Assembly (NCBI GenBank): GCA_964545875.1 | Contig: CAZJHH010000005.1 | Span: forward strand, 1 to 64,000 | From: DAIPKP01 sp964545875 | GTDB taxonomy: Bacteria > Synergistota > Synergistia > Synergistales > Aminiphilaceae | Direction of reading: 5' to 3' | Length of the DNA stretch: 64,000 bases | Shown here: piece after piece, positions 1 through 8,641 of the stretch | Position numbering within the stretch: position 1 is the first letter of the stretch | Layout: every line of letters begins with the position of its first letter | Translations under genes and position numbers: made by a program | Notes under the pieces: generated by a model | What the model was told of the DNA's origin: nothing | The model's input: only the letters and a program-made list of their open reading frames with translations | Database searches by the model: none

Positions 1-21
1 TATCATTAAATCTTGTAAATC

Positions 22-1077
22 TTAGCCCCGTTGCACTTGTAGTTTACATCTAGCCAGCAAATACGTATCCGCCATAGTTCTGGCGTACTCCCGGAGCCCG
101 GAAGATCCAAAAGATTCCAGGGGGCAGCAGATGGTTTTCTCCTGGAATATGCGCACATCCAGCGCAGGAAGGATACTCTTCAGAGCGAAGGCAAGGGGCA
201 TGCCATTCTCGTAAATCTCCATGGCGTGCGTATTGCCGCAAAGAATATAAAGCCCCAATTCCCGAGCCTTCTCCACCAGAGGCGAGGCTTCCCGCATTCT
301 GCTTATGGAGGCGATCACCGTATTGACTCCGGGATGCTCCTTCAGGGCGCTCTCCAGATTTTCCGCAGAAAATCCCGTGTGAGGAAAAATATGAAGAATC
401 TCCTTCAGAGGGCTTTCGGGAGTTCCTTCGAGGATAAGGGGATTTCCTGCCACGCAGGAATCTTCGATACACGGGCACTTTCGTATCTCCCGCACCGCCC
501 GGAGCACCTCATGGTGCTCCACAGACCCCATGCAGGAGCCGAGACGGCGACAAACATCCCCCAGGGTTCTCACTCCCTCCAGAGGAGTACCCACAAACAT
601 TATGTTTCCGGGAACTCCCCCATAAGCAATCTGCACATGCCGCACCTTATGCCCATGAAGCCAGGATATGCCGGGATGCAGTCCGTGAAAGGCCTCATGA
701 AGCTCGAAAAGAGCCATGTCGTAAAGATCCATGTAATTTCGGAGAGTCACCCCTCCGGAGCTCGCCCCATCCGCAAGGGGATGGTGAAGGAGTAACGCAT
801 CCATTCCCATGGCCGCTGCGAGCTCGATAACGTTTTCCGTCAGGGTCATTCCCACGCCGATTTTCCGTACTACCTTGCAGGGATCTCCCCAGACAAGGCC
901 GGGCATCTCCGTAACCGCCTTCCCCGGAAGATGTGAACTTTTGGTAACCACGAAAGGATTGTTTCCGGAGATATCCCTTCCACTTCGCACAACTCTGCCG
1001 TGGGTGATGGAATCCAGGGCTGTGACAACATCATTTGCTGTAACAACATGACAAGGCTCCCCCATGTTCATCTCCAA
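22..1077 (-). CDS. Nif3-like dinuclear metal-binding family protein
   Basis: The protein resembles the Nif3/YbgI (GTP cyclohydrolase I type 2-like) family, whose members bind two metal ions and whose reaction is poorly defined. The N-terminal half contains a family-like stretch ending LLLHHPL, where the paired histidines are the expected metal ligands, and the C-terminal part has GNTHAMEIYENG, matching the second H..E ligand motif. The frame is open to a GTG at 1086, but that codon lies inside the ribosome binding site. A TTG at 1077 sits 8 bases after AGGAGG, and an ATG at 1071 is the alternative; I chose TTG, giving about 351 residues. It is transcribed away from the diguanylate cyclase and its 3' end lies almost at the window edge. 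The family call is by motif recall, not by alignment. Confidence 0.65.
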   Translation of the reverse strand: MEMNMGEPCHVVTANDVVTALDSITHGRVVRSGRDISGNNPFVVTKSSHLPGKAVTEMPGLVWGDPCKVVRKIGVGMTLTENVIELAAAMGMDALLLHHPLADGASSGGVTLRNYMDLYDMALFELHEAFHGLHPGISWLHGHKVRHVQIAYGGVPGNIMFVGTPLEGVRTLGDVCRRLGSCMGSVEHHEVLRAVREIRKCPCIEDSCVAGNPLILEGTPESPLKEILHIFPHTGFSAENLESALKEHPGVNTVIASISRMREASPLVEKARELGLYILCGNTHAMEIYENGMPLAFALKSILPALDVRIFQEKTICCPLESFGSSGLREYARTMADTYLLARCKLQVQRG

Positions 1078-1281
1078 ACCGCACACCTCCTCAAAATCAC
1101 GTGTTCATGGAATTCCGCATGACTCAAAATTCCGAAACACGAGTACCGCCGAAAAACAGAAAACCGCCAGCCTCCGAAAGAAAGAAAAACTCTTTCTTCC
1201 AAAGACCAGCGGTTCGAAAGCTACACACACCCCTTCAGGGGCGGGTCTCTTGAAAACCTCCGGCTTTCTTTATGAGAAAAC

Positions 1282-1638
1282 CTAAGGAGTCACCAGCTCC
1301 GTCACGGGGCGGTCGAACACGATAAGCATGGACGCCAGCTCCAGAACCGGGTGATAATCCTTCAACACTCCCCGCACGGAAACCTGAAGGCTCTTTTCCA
1401 GGCGAAGAACCATTTTTTCTTTAAACTCTCCCAACAGGGCATGGTCAATGGCTTTCGTGGCATTCGGGTCTTTTCTGTCCAGCGACGCCAAGGCAGGAAC
1501 ACGCTGGTTTTCTGCAAGCACGAGGATTTTATCCTCCAAAACCACCACTTTCTGCCATCGAAGACCCACTCCGAAAATCTCCTGATTCAGCCCGTTGTTT
1601 TCGTTCATAACAATCTGTTTCAAATCTCCCATGCGCAT
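1282..1638 (-). CDS. DUF2294-like small protein
   Basis: A 118-residue soluble protein with no signal peptide or membrane segment. The pattern FGVGLRWQKVVVLEDKILVLAEN, then an acidic/basic helix with LLGEFKEKMVLRLEKSL and a final hydrophobic strand ending VFDRP, is like DUF2294 proteins, which are uncharacterised. The ATG at 1638 has GAGG five bases upstream. An in-frame ATG two codons later is possible. The gene stands alone between two non-coding stretches. The usual DUF2294 C-terminal vF.L strand is present, so it looks complete. Function unknown. Confidence 0.5.
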   Translation of the reverse strand: MRMGDLKQIVMNENNGLNQEIFGVGLRWQKVVVLEDKILVLAENQRVPALASLDRKDPNATKAIDHALLGEFKEKMVLRLEKSLQVSVRGVLKDYHPVLELASMLIVFDRPVTELVTP

Positions 1639-2174
1639 GAGAACCTCAATTCCTCCCTCAAGCCGTTCAGAGAAAATTCACCATCTCGACGGCTCCGCCT
1701 ATGTACAGCGGGGACAAGGGCTATGAACGCACCATGCAAATCATCTCTGATGAATGGCATTTCGTATTGTACTCATCCTTTTCGGCTCCGTCAACACTTT
1801 TTTCTCTCCTGCCTCTCAAAACTCGATTTTTCCCAGGGCATTCTTTAAAATTTTCTGCGAAAAAATCACCTCAGAACAGAAGAGTCCAGGGATTTTCAGC
1901 TCTTCAAAAAGTGTCCTACTAATAAAGCAGCTTTATTCTGAAAAATACGTAAAAGTCTGATATCGGCATAATACTCATCAGGCGTGATGAGCAAGCACGC
2001 ATAACCATAAGAATGCCCGAAAGATCAAAAACACTTTTATTACATTTCACGACATTTCTTTAACGGCTTCTCTAGTGTAAAATGGCTTCTAAAAGAGAAA
2101 AACCTCTTCATCCGCGGCTGCTAAGAGTTCCTGAAAAAGTTGATACAAAAAACGTCCCCCAGGGAGGACTCTCT
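1639..2174. other. Non-coding stretch with two short dyads
   Basis: About 535 bases lie between the divergent DUF2294-like and diguanylate cyclase genes. Small open frames here show no recognisable protein. Two perfect inverted repeats are visible: AATAAAG/CTTTATT with a 3-base centre at 1921-1937, and CTCATCA/TGATGAG with a GGCG centre at 1974-1991. Both sit 180-250 bases before the chosen cyclase start and could be operators or processing hairpins. No convincing -35/-10 pair was found. Confidence 0.45.
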
Positions 2175-4505
2175 ATGAAAAAACGCAATCTCATACGCCG
2201 TTATCCCCGGATGTCCGTCCTGAGCCTCTGCCTTTTTCTTGTGGGAGGCGCTTTACTCGTCTACATCTCCGCAAATCATGAAATCTTTCAGCGGGCCACC
2301 GCAAAAAGCGAAACCACGTTCAACCAGAATCAGTACCTGCAAACAAGCATCGCCGCTCAGGGACTGGGAGAAGTGTTCGGAAGCATTGAACGGGGATTGA
2401 CCATTCTCGGCACCTACTCCCTGGTGGACTTTCTGGAAGGAAGACGCCCCGCTTCATCCATAGAGAGTCTTTTCGACATCCAGCTGCGAAACAACCAGCA
2501 CCTAGTAAGCTATGCCTTTTTTCCCAATCCCGAGAACCCTCTTCTACTTCAAAAAGAACCCACTCCGGAGGGGGCACGAGGCGTGGAACTCGCCTTCACA
2601 TGGATCTCCCGACACTGGAAGGAGGCTCTCTCTCTACCCGAAGGAATCTCGTACACGCTTCCCCCTCACGTCAATCCCCAGGAGCAGTTTCTTGGTATGC
2701 TTTACCCGATATACACCGAAGGAACGTTTCGAGGCGTACTCATCGGAGTTCTGAACCTACACAGGCTTGCCCTGGACTATGTAGCTCCCCTTCGCTCGGG
2801 AACGTACGGAGCGGGGTTTCTCCTTTCCGGCACGGGAGATGTCCTCTACGACCATGAAATCGAAATTATAGGACGTAATGTTTTCGATGGTCTTCACCGG
2901 GATTTTCCCGCACTTCTCCAGCTTGATGCACGTTTGATGACCGAAGTTTCGGGAAAGGGAGAGTACTCCTTTTCCCAGGTCCGAGGCGAAAAAATAGTGC
3001 GCAAACTTGCGGCGTGGAATAGTACCCGCGCAGGGAACCTTCGCCTTGTGGTGGTTCTTGCCGCTCCGGACACGGAAATTGACATCTTTCTTCAAGAAAC
3101 CAAACTTTTTCAGACCCTCTCCTTCACCTTTCTCCTTTTCTTCATGGGAGGTGCCCTGTTTTTCTTCCTCCGCTGGAACACAAACCGGGGAATTCTCGAA
3201 AACGAAGAACGCCTGAAGCTCGCCCTCCAGGGAAACCGAGACGGCCTGTGGGACTACAACCCTCTCACGGGAGATTCTTTCTATTCTCCGCGATGGAAAG
3301 AAATGCTCGGCTATGCAAACGACGAGATACCCCACCGCTTCGAAGAATGGACGCGGAGGATCCATCCGGAAGACCGGGAGGAAACCTTCCAAAGCTTTCA
3401 AGAACACCTGGCAGGCAAAACTCCGAGGTACGAGAACGAACACCGGCTTCTCTGCAAAAACGGAACCTATAAATGGATACATACCCGCGGCATGGTGCTG
3501 GCACGAACCTCTCTGGGACTCCCCAAAAGAGTTCTGGGAACCCATACGGATATAGATTCCCGAAAACAAAACGAATCTCAACTTCACAGGTTCTCTCTGG
3601 CAGTGGAACAGAGCCCCTCGGCAATTCTCATTACCGACACCGAAGGAATTATTCTCTACGTAAACGCGAGTTTCGAAAAAATTACGGGATACTCCCGAGA
3701 AGAGGCTTTGGGCCAAAATCCAAGGTTTCTCAAATCGGGAAAACAGAGACCTGAGATATACCGCAACCTCTGGGAAACCATACGGAAGGGGCTGGAGTGG
3801 CGGGGCGAAATCATAAACCGCCGCAAGGATGGCTCGGAAATATGGGTACGAATTTCCATCTCTCCGGTGGCGGAAAACAACGGAAAGATTACGAGCTACG
3901 TCTGTATCCAGGAGGATATTACGGATCTTAAAGATAAGGAAACCAGACTGGAGTTCCTCGCCACCACGGACGAACTTACTCGGATCTACAACCGGAGAAA
4001 GTTCATGGAATCCGCCAAGGAAGAACATAAACGCTCTGACCGGTATGGACACAGCATGGGATTCGTCATGTTTGACATCGATCACTTTAAAACAATCAAC
4101 GACACCTACGGACACGACGCCGGGGATGAAGTGCTCCGGCAGATGGCTTCTTTCGTGAAGGAGCACCTTCGCGAAACCGATGTGCTCGGACGACTGGGAG
4201 GTGAGGAGTTCGCCATCATCCTTCTTGAAACGGATGTCGCCGGAGTAATCCGCGTCATAGAACGACTCCGCAAGGCCCTGGAGGACACTCCCTTCACCGT
4301 CAGCGAAAAAGAGATCCACGTTACCGCAAGCTTTGGCATCAGCATGTGCTCGGAAACCTCTCCTGCGGCCACGGTGGACAACCTCTTGAAAGAAGCCGAT
4401 CAGGCCATGTATCATGCCAAAGGTATGGGGCGAAACAAGCTGGCACTTTTCCACCGCAACGAAGGCAGGGCGGAGATCCTTGAACCTTCGGAGGAGCAGG
4501 CATGA
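2175..4505 (+). CDS. Membrane-anchored PAS-PAS-GGDEF diguanylate cyclase
   Basis: A 776-residue sensor enzyme expected to make cyclic di-GMP from two GTP. Order: a membrane segment near residues 13-35, an extracytoplasmic sensing region of about 270 residues, a second membrane segment near 312-334, a PAS_3-like domain (about 348-465, WKEMLGY and HPEDRE), a second PAS (about 475-585, ILITDTEGIILYVNASFEKITGYSREE), then GGDEF (about 595-762). The active-site loop reads GGEEF, with RETD upstream at the inhibitory I-site spacing, so product inhibition is likely. The frame is open from 2082, but the ATG at 2175 has AGGGAGG seven to eight bases before it and starts directly with the basic MKKRNLIRR leader, so I used it. 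The gene is monocistronic; no downstream terminator is obvious before the tRNA promoter. The signal sensed is unknown. Confidence 0.9.
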   Translation: MKKRNLIRRYPRMSVLSLCLFLVGGALLVYISANHEIFQRATAKSETTFNQNQYLQTSIAAQGLGEVFGSIERGLTILGTYSLVDFLEGRRPASSIESLFDIQLRNNQHLVSYAFFPNPENPLLLQKEPTPEGARGVELAFTWISRHWKEALSLPEGISYTLPPHVNPQEQFLGMLYPIYTEGTFRGVLIGVLNLHRLALDYVAPLRSGTYGAGFLLSGTGDVLYDHEIEIIGRNVFDGLHRDFPALLQLDARLMTEVSGKGEYSFSQVRGEKIVRKLAAWNSTRAGNLRLVVVLAAPDTEIDIFLQETKLFQTLSFTFLLFFMGGALFFFLRWNTNRGILENEERLKLALQGNRDGLWDYNPLTGDSFYSPRWKEMLGYANDEIPHRFEEWTRRIHPEDREETFQSFQEHLAGKTPRYENEHRLLCKNGTYKWIHTRGMVLARTSLGLPKRVLGTHTDIDSRKQNESQLHRFSLAVEQSPSAILITDTEGIILYVNASFEKITGYSREEALGQNPRFLKSGKQRPEIYRNLWETIRKGLEWRGEIINRRKDGSEIWVRISISPVAENNGKITSYVCIQEDITDLKDKETRLEFLATTDELTRIYNRRKFMESAKEEHKRSDRYGHSMGFVMFDIDHFKTINDTYGHDAGDEVLRQMASFVKEHLRETDVLGRLGGEEFAIILLETDVAGVIRVIERLRKALEDTPFTVSEKEIHVTASFGISMCSETSPAATVDNLLKEADQAMYHAKGMGRNKLALFHRNEGRAEILEPSEEQA

Positions 4506-4598
4506 CCATCGGAACGGACCATGCGCACAAAAAATGACAGAATTACACGGATGTGCTCTTTACCGGTATCCCGTGAATGGACAAGATCCTCCAAACCA

Positions 4599-4627
4599 TT
4601 GCCACCGAAGGGCTCCCGTGGTACAAT
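4599..4627 (+). promoter_or_regulatory. Promoter of tRNA-Arg(CCT)
   Basis: TTGCCA (4599-4604), a 17-base spacer and TACAAT (4622-4627) place a start about 10 bases before the tRNA. Four of six bases match the consensus at -35 and five of six at -10. Confidence 0.7.
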
Positions 4628-4643
4628 GCTCCATGCTTTTAAC

Positions 4644-4720
4644 GGGCCCGTAGCTCAGCAGGATAGAGCGACGGCCTCCTAAGCCGTAGGTCAGGCGTTC
4701 GAATCGCCTCGGGCCCGCCA
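4644..4720 (+). tRNA. tRNA-Arg (anticodon CCT)
   Basis: A 77-base cloverleaf with acceptor GGGCCCG/CGGGCCC, D arm GCTC...GAGC, anticodon stem ACGGC/GCCGT around CTCCTAA (anticodon CCT), T loop TTCGAAT and an encoded CCA. It decodes AGG. It has its own promoter upstream and a strong hairpin just downstream. Confidence 0.96.
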
Positions 4721-4724
4721 TAAC

Positions 4725-4781
4725 AAGCCAAAAAACAGATGTCCCAAGCCATTCCGGCTTGGGGCATCTGTTTTTTGGCTT
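4725..4781. terminator. Bidirectional terminator between tRNA-Arg and ribF
   Basis: A near-perfect 26-base stem (4725-4750 with 4756-4781) around an ATTCC loop. The outer stem is an A run on one arm and a T run on the other, so it can end transcription on either strand: the tRNA on plus and the ribF operon on minus. Confidence 0.85.
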
Positions 4782-4846
4782 CCTCTTTCAACGCTCATGG
4801 CAGCCCAGGCTTTTTCAAGAGCCCGGCCCGGGTTTTACTATTTTCT

Positions 4847-5800
4847 TTACGGAAAGCGTTCCGAGAACTCTTTGGGAGGAACGTCCTTTCTGGCAAGAAG
4901 GACTTTCCCTTCGGAAGAATCCATCCATCCCCGAACTTTACGGGACACTTCCCGGCTGTCCTCCCAAAGCTGGAGAACGAGCTCTTCCGGAGAGGGAAAT
5001 TTCCGCTCTTTTCGGATGTACGAAAGCAAATGGAGCTCCAGAGGAGTTCCATAGAGATTGCCCTGATATTCCTGAAGATGGGCTTCTACCCGAATGCTCC
5101 GAACCCCCTCAAAGGTGGGATTATGCCCGATGTTCACCGCTGCGGCATAAGAGATTCCGTCCACCAGGGAAAGACCGGCATAGACACCGGGCCGGGGCAA
5201 GAGCTTCCCCCGAGGAATGGAAAGGTTTGCCGTGGGAAACCCCAGAGATCGTCCCCGCTGATCTCCGGGAATGACCACGCCGCTGAGAAAGTAGGGATAT
5301 CCCAGAAGCCCTCGAACTTCTTCCATTCTGCCATCCCGAAGGCATTGCCGTATCCGGGTAGTGCTGATAATGTCCCCGTTCTTCCAAGCCGAAGGAACCG
5401 CCTTGAAGGCTTTTTTACGGGCGGCGCATTCTTCCTCCAGCACTGCGATGGAACCCATTCTTGCCTTGCCGAAACGGAAGTCCTCTCCCACCACGATGCC
5501 CTGAAAGGAATACCGTTCTTCCAGGAGATCCAGAAAATTTCGAGGCTCCATCTCGGCAAGCTTTCTCGTGAAGGGGAGTATCTCCAGAGAGGGCACTCCA
5601 AGCCAATCGGCGATACGCTGCCGTTCTTGAGAAAGAAAGAGATCCGCAAAGGAACGTTTTCCCAGAACCGCCTTAGGATTGGGGGAAAAGGTAAGGATGC
5701 CCCAGGAGACGCTTCGAGAATCTGCGAGCTTCCGGGCTTCTTCAAGGAGACATTGATGCCCCAGATGAAAACCGTCAAAAGCCCCAACTACGTAGATCAT
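4847..5800 (-). CDS. ribF: Bifunctional riboflavin kinase/FAD synthetase
   Basis: RibF phosphorylates riboflavin to FMN and adenylylates FMN to FAD. The 317-residue length is normal. The N-terminal nucleotidyltransferase half begins MIYVVGAFDGFHLGHQ (HxGH-type nucleotide motif), and the C-terminal flavokinase half holds GRSLGFPTANLSIP and IGHNPTFEG. The frame stays open far upstream, but the ATG at 5800 has AGGAGG upstream and overlaps the truB stop as ATGA, so it is the start. It is the last gene of the rimP-nusA-infB operon; a truB-ribF pair is common in bacteria. The other riboflavin genes lie at 31-35 kb. Confidence 0.95.
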   Translation of the reverse strand: MIYVVGAFDGFHLGHQCLLEEARKLADSRSVSWGILTFSPNPKAVLGKRSFADLFLSQERQRIADWLGVPSLEILPFTRKLAEMEPRNFLDLLEERYSFQGIVVGEDFRFGKARMGSIAVLEEECAARKKAFKAVPSAWKNGDIISTTRIRQCLRDGRMEEVRGLLGYPYFLSGVVIPGDQRGRSLGFPTANLSIPRGKLLPRPGVYAGLSLVDGISYAAAVNIGHNPTFEGVRSIRVEAHLQEYQGNLYGTPLELHLLSYIRKERKFPSPEELVLQLWEDSREVSRKVRGWMDSSEGKVLLARKDVPPKEFSERFP

Positions 5801-6768
5801 GACGGATCCTCCTCCAGGGCAATGCGTCCCCGGGGAACGAAGAGGGGTTCCGTTTCTTCCGAGGTTTTCAGGCTCCCGAAAACAAGATTTTCCGAAAGAT
5901 GCACCACCAGAGAGTTCTTCCATGAAAGAACGCCCCAGGATTCTCGGAAGAGATCCCGAAAGGGGACGGCATTCCCGTTGCGGAGGCGATCCGCAGAGGC
6001 AATATCCGGACACGTAAAGACCGAGTAATGCCGGGCCACCTCCAGAGGAGACCGGCATACCGAGGCGAGCCATGTCATATTCTCTGCTGTCTCTGCGGGG
6101 TTACGTTCTTCCAGAGCCTGCAGGGGAAGGGCCTGAGAAAGATCCCAAAGCCCCAGAGATTGCCGGGTAAGGGTAGCCACATGCCCTCCCACTCCCATCC
6201 GCTCCCCCATATCCCGGGCAAGACTCCGGACGTAGGTTCCCTTGCTGCAGAGCACCTCAAAGGAGATACACCCCTGAGAATCCGCAGAAGAAATTCGTCG
6301 AAAACTATAGATGGAAACGGTTTTTTCGGCAATCCGGGGAATATCTCCGGACCGTGCTATGGCGTGGGCTCTCTTACCCTCCACATGCACCGCAGAGATG
6401 TTGGGAGGTCGCTGCATCCGGGTTCCGAGAAAAGATGGAAGAAGGCGATCCGCCATTTCCTCAAGCTTTTTTCCGGGGGGGAGAGGATTCTCCTCCAAGA
6501 TATTCCCCGAGGCATCGTCGGTATCGGTAACGATGCCGAACTGCACGGAAACCCTGTATGTCTTGGGAAAATTCATGATGTACTGACTGAGCCGGGTAGC
6601 TTTCCCCGTAAGGAGTACCAGGAGGCCTTCGGCGGTGGAATCCAGGGTTCCCGCATGACCCGTTTTGAACCTTCCCCCTCCGAGACGTTTGAGAAGGGAG
6701 ACACAAAGGGCACTCCGCACTCCCCGGGGCTTATGTACGAGAAGAATCCCCGGCTTCTGCATAGGCAC
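5797..6768 (-). CDS. truB: tRNA pseudouridine(55) synthase
   Basis: TruB converts U55 of the tRNA T loop to pseudouridine in the cytoplasm. The catalytic-aspartate motif GHAGTLDSTAEGLLVLLTGKATR lies near residues 37-59, and KGTYVRSLARDMGE is the usual second motif. The protein is 323 residues, typical for the family. The first codon is GTG at 6768, nine bases after AAGGAGG; an ATG two codons later is spaced less well. It overlaps the end of nrnA by 38 bases and shares ATGA with ribF, so translation of all three is likely coupled. The C-terminal PUA-like region appears weakly conserved. Confidence 0.94.
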   Translation of the reverse strand: MPMQKPGILLVHKPRGVRSALCVSLLKRLGGGRFKTGHAGTLDSTAEGLLVLLTGKATRLSQYIMNFPKTYRVSVQFGIVTDTDDASGNILEENPLPPGKKLEEMADRLLPSFLGTRMQRPPNISAVHVEGKRAHAIARSGDIPRIAEKTVSIYSFRRISSADSQGCISFEVLCSKGTYVRSLARDMGERMGVGGHVATLTRQSLGLWDLSQALPLQALEERNPAETAENMTWLASVCRSPLEVARHYSVFTCPDIASADRLRNGNAVPFRDLFRESWGVLSWKNSLVVHLSENLVFGSLKTSEETEPLFVPRGRIALEEDPS

Positions 6769-7732
6769 GCCGCAACGCCTCCTTCAGCGATTTGAGGGTT
6801 TCTTCCAGGGAACCCTGGAGAGAAAATCCCGAGGCCTGAGGATGTCCTCCGCCTCCCTGGGTTTGAGCAATGGCCTGGGCGCTAATAACGCCTTTGGAGC
6901 GAAGGCTTCCCTGGAGAAGATTTTTTTCCTGGTAGAAGAACATGGAGAAATCCACGCCTTCAAGCCCCAGGAGCTGGCTTGCCAAGCCCTCCAGGTGATC
7001 TCTTCCGGTACCGGTGGCGGCAAAATCCTCTTCCAGGACGTAGGACCAGGCCACCCGCCCCTGAAGACAGAGAGACACCCGGGAAAGGGCAAGCCCTCGA
7101 ATTCGCATCTGCCCCAGAGATAGATGACCGTTCAAGGCTTCTTCCACCTGGGAAGGAGATACTCCGAGTTCCAGAAGATCCGCCGCAATCCGATGCGTTT
7201 CCGGAGTGGTATTGGCGTAACGGAAGCTGCCGCAATCCGTGACAATTCCCGTATAGAGCCCCAGAGCCGCATCCTTCCCGAGGGGCCAGGACTCCTTTCG
7301 GGCAAGAGTATACAAAATTTCCGCCGTGGCGGAAGCCTGGGGAATCACCACATGATAATCTCCGAAAAGGCTGTTATCTCCGTGATGGTCGATCACCAAC
7401 AGGGGGATGTCTTTCTCCCGACCCCAATCCAGAGCTTGGGAAAGACAGCGACTCTCATGGCTTATGTCCAAAGCCACCAGGCAGGCCTGCCCCGGGAAAT
7501 CCCGGGGCAGCAGGTCCAGCGAAGTGGCATATTCCGATGTGTGAGGGAGAAAATCCAGGTTCTCCGGCACAGGATCCGGACCTATCCACAAACAGCGCTT
7601 TCCCAGAGCCTTACCCAGAGAAAACAGCGCCGAGGCGCTTCCCAAGGTATCTCCATCGGGACGCACGTGGCTGAGGATAATCCAGGTCTCCGTCCGGCCG
7701 AGGCATTCCAGAAGAGCATGTTCCGAGGACAT
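6731..7732 (-). CDS. nrnA: DHH-family phosphoesterase, NrnA-like oligoribonuclease/PAP phosphatase
   Basis: DHH-DHHA1 proteins of this type degrade nanoRNAs and can remove the 3' phosphate of pAp. The N terminus reads SHVRPDGDTLGS (metal motif), residues near 117 read VIDHHGDN (DHH signature), TDCGSFRY is the next metal motif, and the DHHA1 substrate-binding signature GGGGHPQASGF is near residue 295. Length 333 is typical. Its ATG overlaps the rbfA stop by one base (TAATG). The position between rbfA and truB is common in Gram-positive-like nusA-infB operons. The symbol rests on family and context. Confidence 0.88.
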   Translation of the reverse strand: MSSEHALLECLGRTETWIILSHVRPDGDTLGSASALFSLGKALGKRCLWIGPDPVPENLDFLPHTSEYATSLDLLPRDFPGQACLVALDISHESRCLSQALDWGREKDIPLLVIDHHGDNSLFGDYHVVIPQASATAEILYTLARKESWPLGKDAALGLYTGIVTDCGSFRYANTTPETHRIAADLLELGVSPSQVEEALNGHLSLGQMRIRGLALSRVSLCLQGRVAWSYVLEEDFAATGTGRDHLEGLASQLLGLEGVDFSMFFYQEKNLLQGSLRSKGVISAQAIAQTQGGGGHPQASGFSLQGSLEETLKSLKEALRRAYAEAGDSSRT

Positions 7733-8205
7733 TAGAAGGCCTCGGGAGATCCTCGTTCTCCCCCGTCTTCATCGTCATCGTTATCATCGAAGTATTTTTC
7801 GTCCTCATCTTCGAACTCGTCATCCTCAAAATCCTCTTCCGAGAGCTTTTCGGAGGTTTCCGATCCGGAAAGATGCAGGGAGTCCAGCAGGGCATCGATA
7901 TGCCGGGCTTTTTCTTCAGACTCGTCGATGATGAAATGAATTTCCGGAGTCTTCTTCAGGTGAATCTCCCGCCCTAAAAGACTCCGCACCCTCTTGGCCT
8001 CGTTTTCAAGACGCCGGAGGATTTTTTTCCGTATTTTCGGAGAAATGGTGGTAAAGTATACCTTCGCCACGGACAAGTCCGGCGTGGTATCCACATCCGT
8101 AACGATGGCCTTGGCGGCCACGTCATCCTTGAGGCGGTTCTGCAGTATATCCGAGACGATCCGCTGTATTTCCCGATTGATTCGTCCAATGCGTATGCTT
8201 CCCAT
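7732..8205 (-). CDS. rbfA: 30S ribosome-binding factor A
   Basis: RbfA assists late maturation of the 16S rRNA 5' end. The N terminus MGSIRIGRINREIQRIVSDILQ and the KH-like core with DLSVAKVYFTT are characteristic. At 157 residues it is longer than the usual 110-130 because of a very acidic C-terminal tail (about residues 120-150, mostly D and E), which is unlikely to be part of the fold. The ATG at 8205 matches the family start and lies inside the end of the DUF503 gene, an unusually long overlap of 83 bases. Confidence 0.92.
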   Translation of the reverse strand: MGSIRIGRINREIQRIVSDILQNRLKDDVAAKAIVTDVDTTPDLSVAKVYFTTISPKIRKKILRRLENEAKRVRSLLGREIHLKKTPEIHFIIDESEEKARHIDALLDSLHLSGSETSEKLSEEDFEDDEFEDEDEKYFDDNDDDEDGGERGSPEAF

Positions 8206-8539
8206 ATTCGAAAACCTCGCTACATAAAGAGATCACGCAAAAATCTCCGCGATCTTCCAGTTCGTACAGCCTGTTCTCCAAGGCCTGCATTTTTTCAAGG
8301 GTACCCCCATAAGAGATACCCCCGGAAACCATGGCCAGCTCTCCCAGATCCCAGAGGGAATCCTCACTCAAATCGATAACCGATAGATTCCAGTTTTTCC
8401 GGTTCTGCAGTTTCTCCTGAATCGAACGTATCACCCTTCGGCGGTCTTTCAGGCTAAAAGCCTGAGGAATGCGGAAGGAACAGCGCAGAACACCGACATA
8501 AAGCCCAGAACTCCCTCGGAAGCTTCCCCCGGCAATCAT
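8123..8539 (-). CDS. DUF503 (YlxP-like) protein
   Basis: YlxP-like DUF503 proteins are commonly encoded between infB and rbfA; their role is linked to ribosome assembly but is not settled. The core VGVLRCSFRIPQAFSLKDRRRVIRSIQEKL and NLSVIDLSEDSLWDLGELAMV matches the family. The ATG at 8539 follows GGGGAGGG by six to seven bases, whereas the first in-frame ATG (8626) has a ribosome binding site only one base away. The predicted 138 residues exceed the usual 95-110 because the frame runs 83 bases into rbfA, so the last 35-40 residues are probably unconserved or reflect an altered stop. Confidence 0.8.
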   Translation of the reverse strand: MIAGGSFRGSSGLYVGVLRCSFRIPQAFSLKDRRRVIRSIQEKLQNRKNWNLSVIDLSEDSLWDLGELAMVSGGISYGGTLEKMQALENRLYELEDRGDFCVISLCSEVFEYGKHTHWTNQSGNTADRLGYTAEPPQG

Positions 8540-8641
8540 AGAAAACCCTCCCCTGCTCAAACCTTCATAAAAAGCGTGAGGAGCGAAAAGAGAAAAAGAT
8601 ATTTCCGATTTTTCCGAGGAGATCATGCCTCCTCAAAAATA

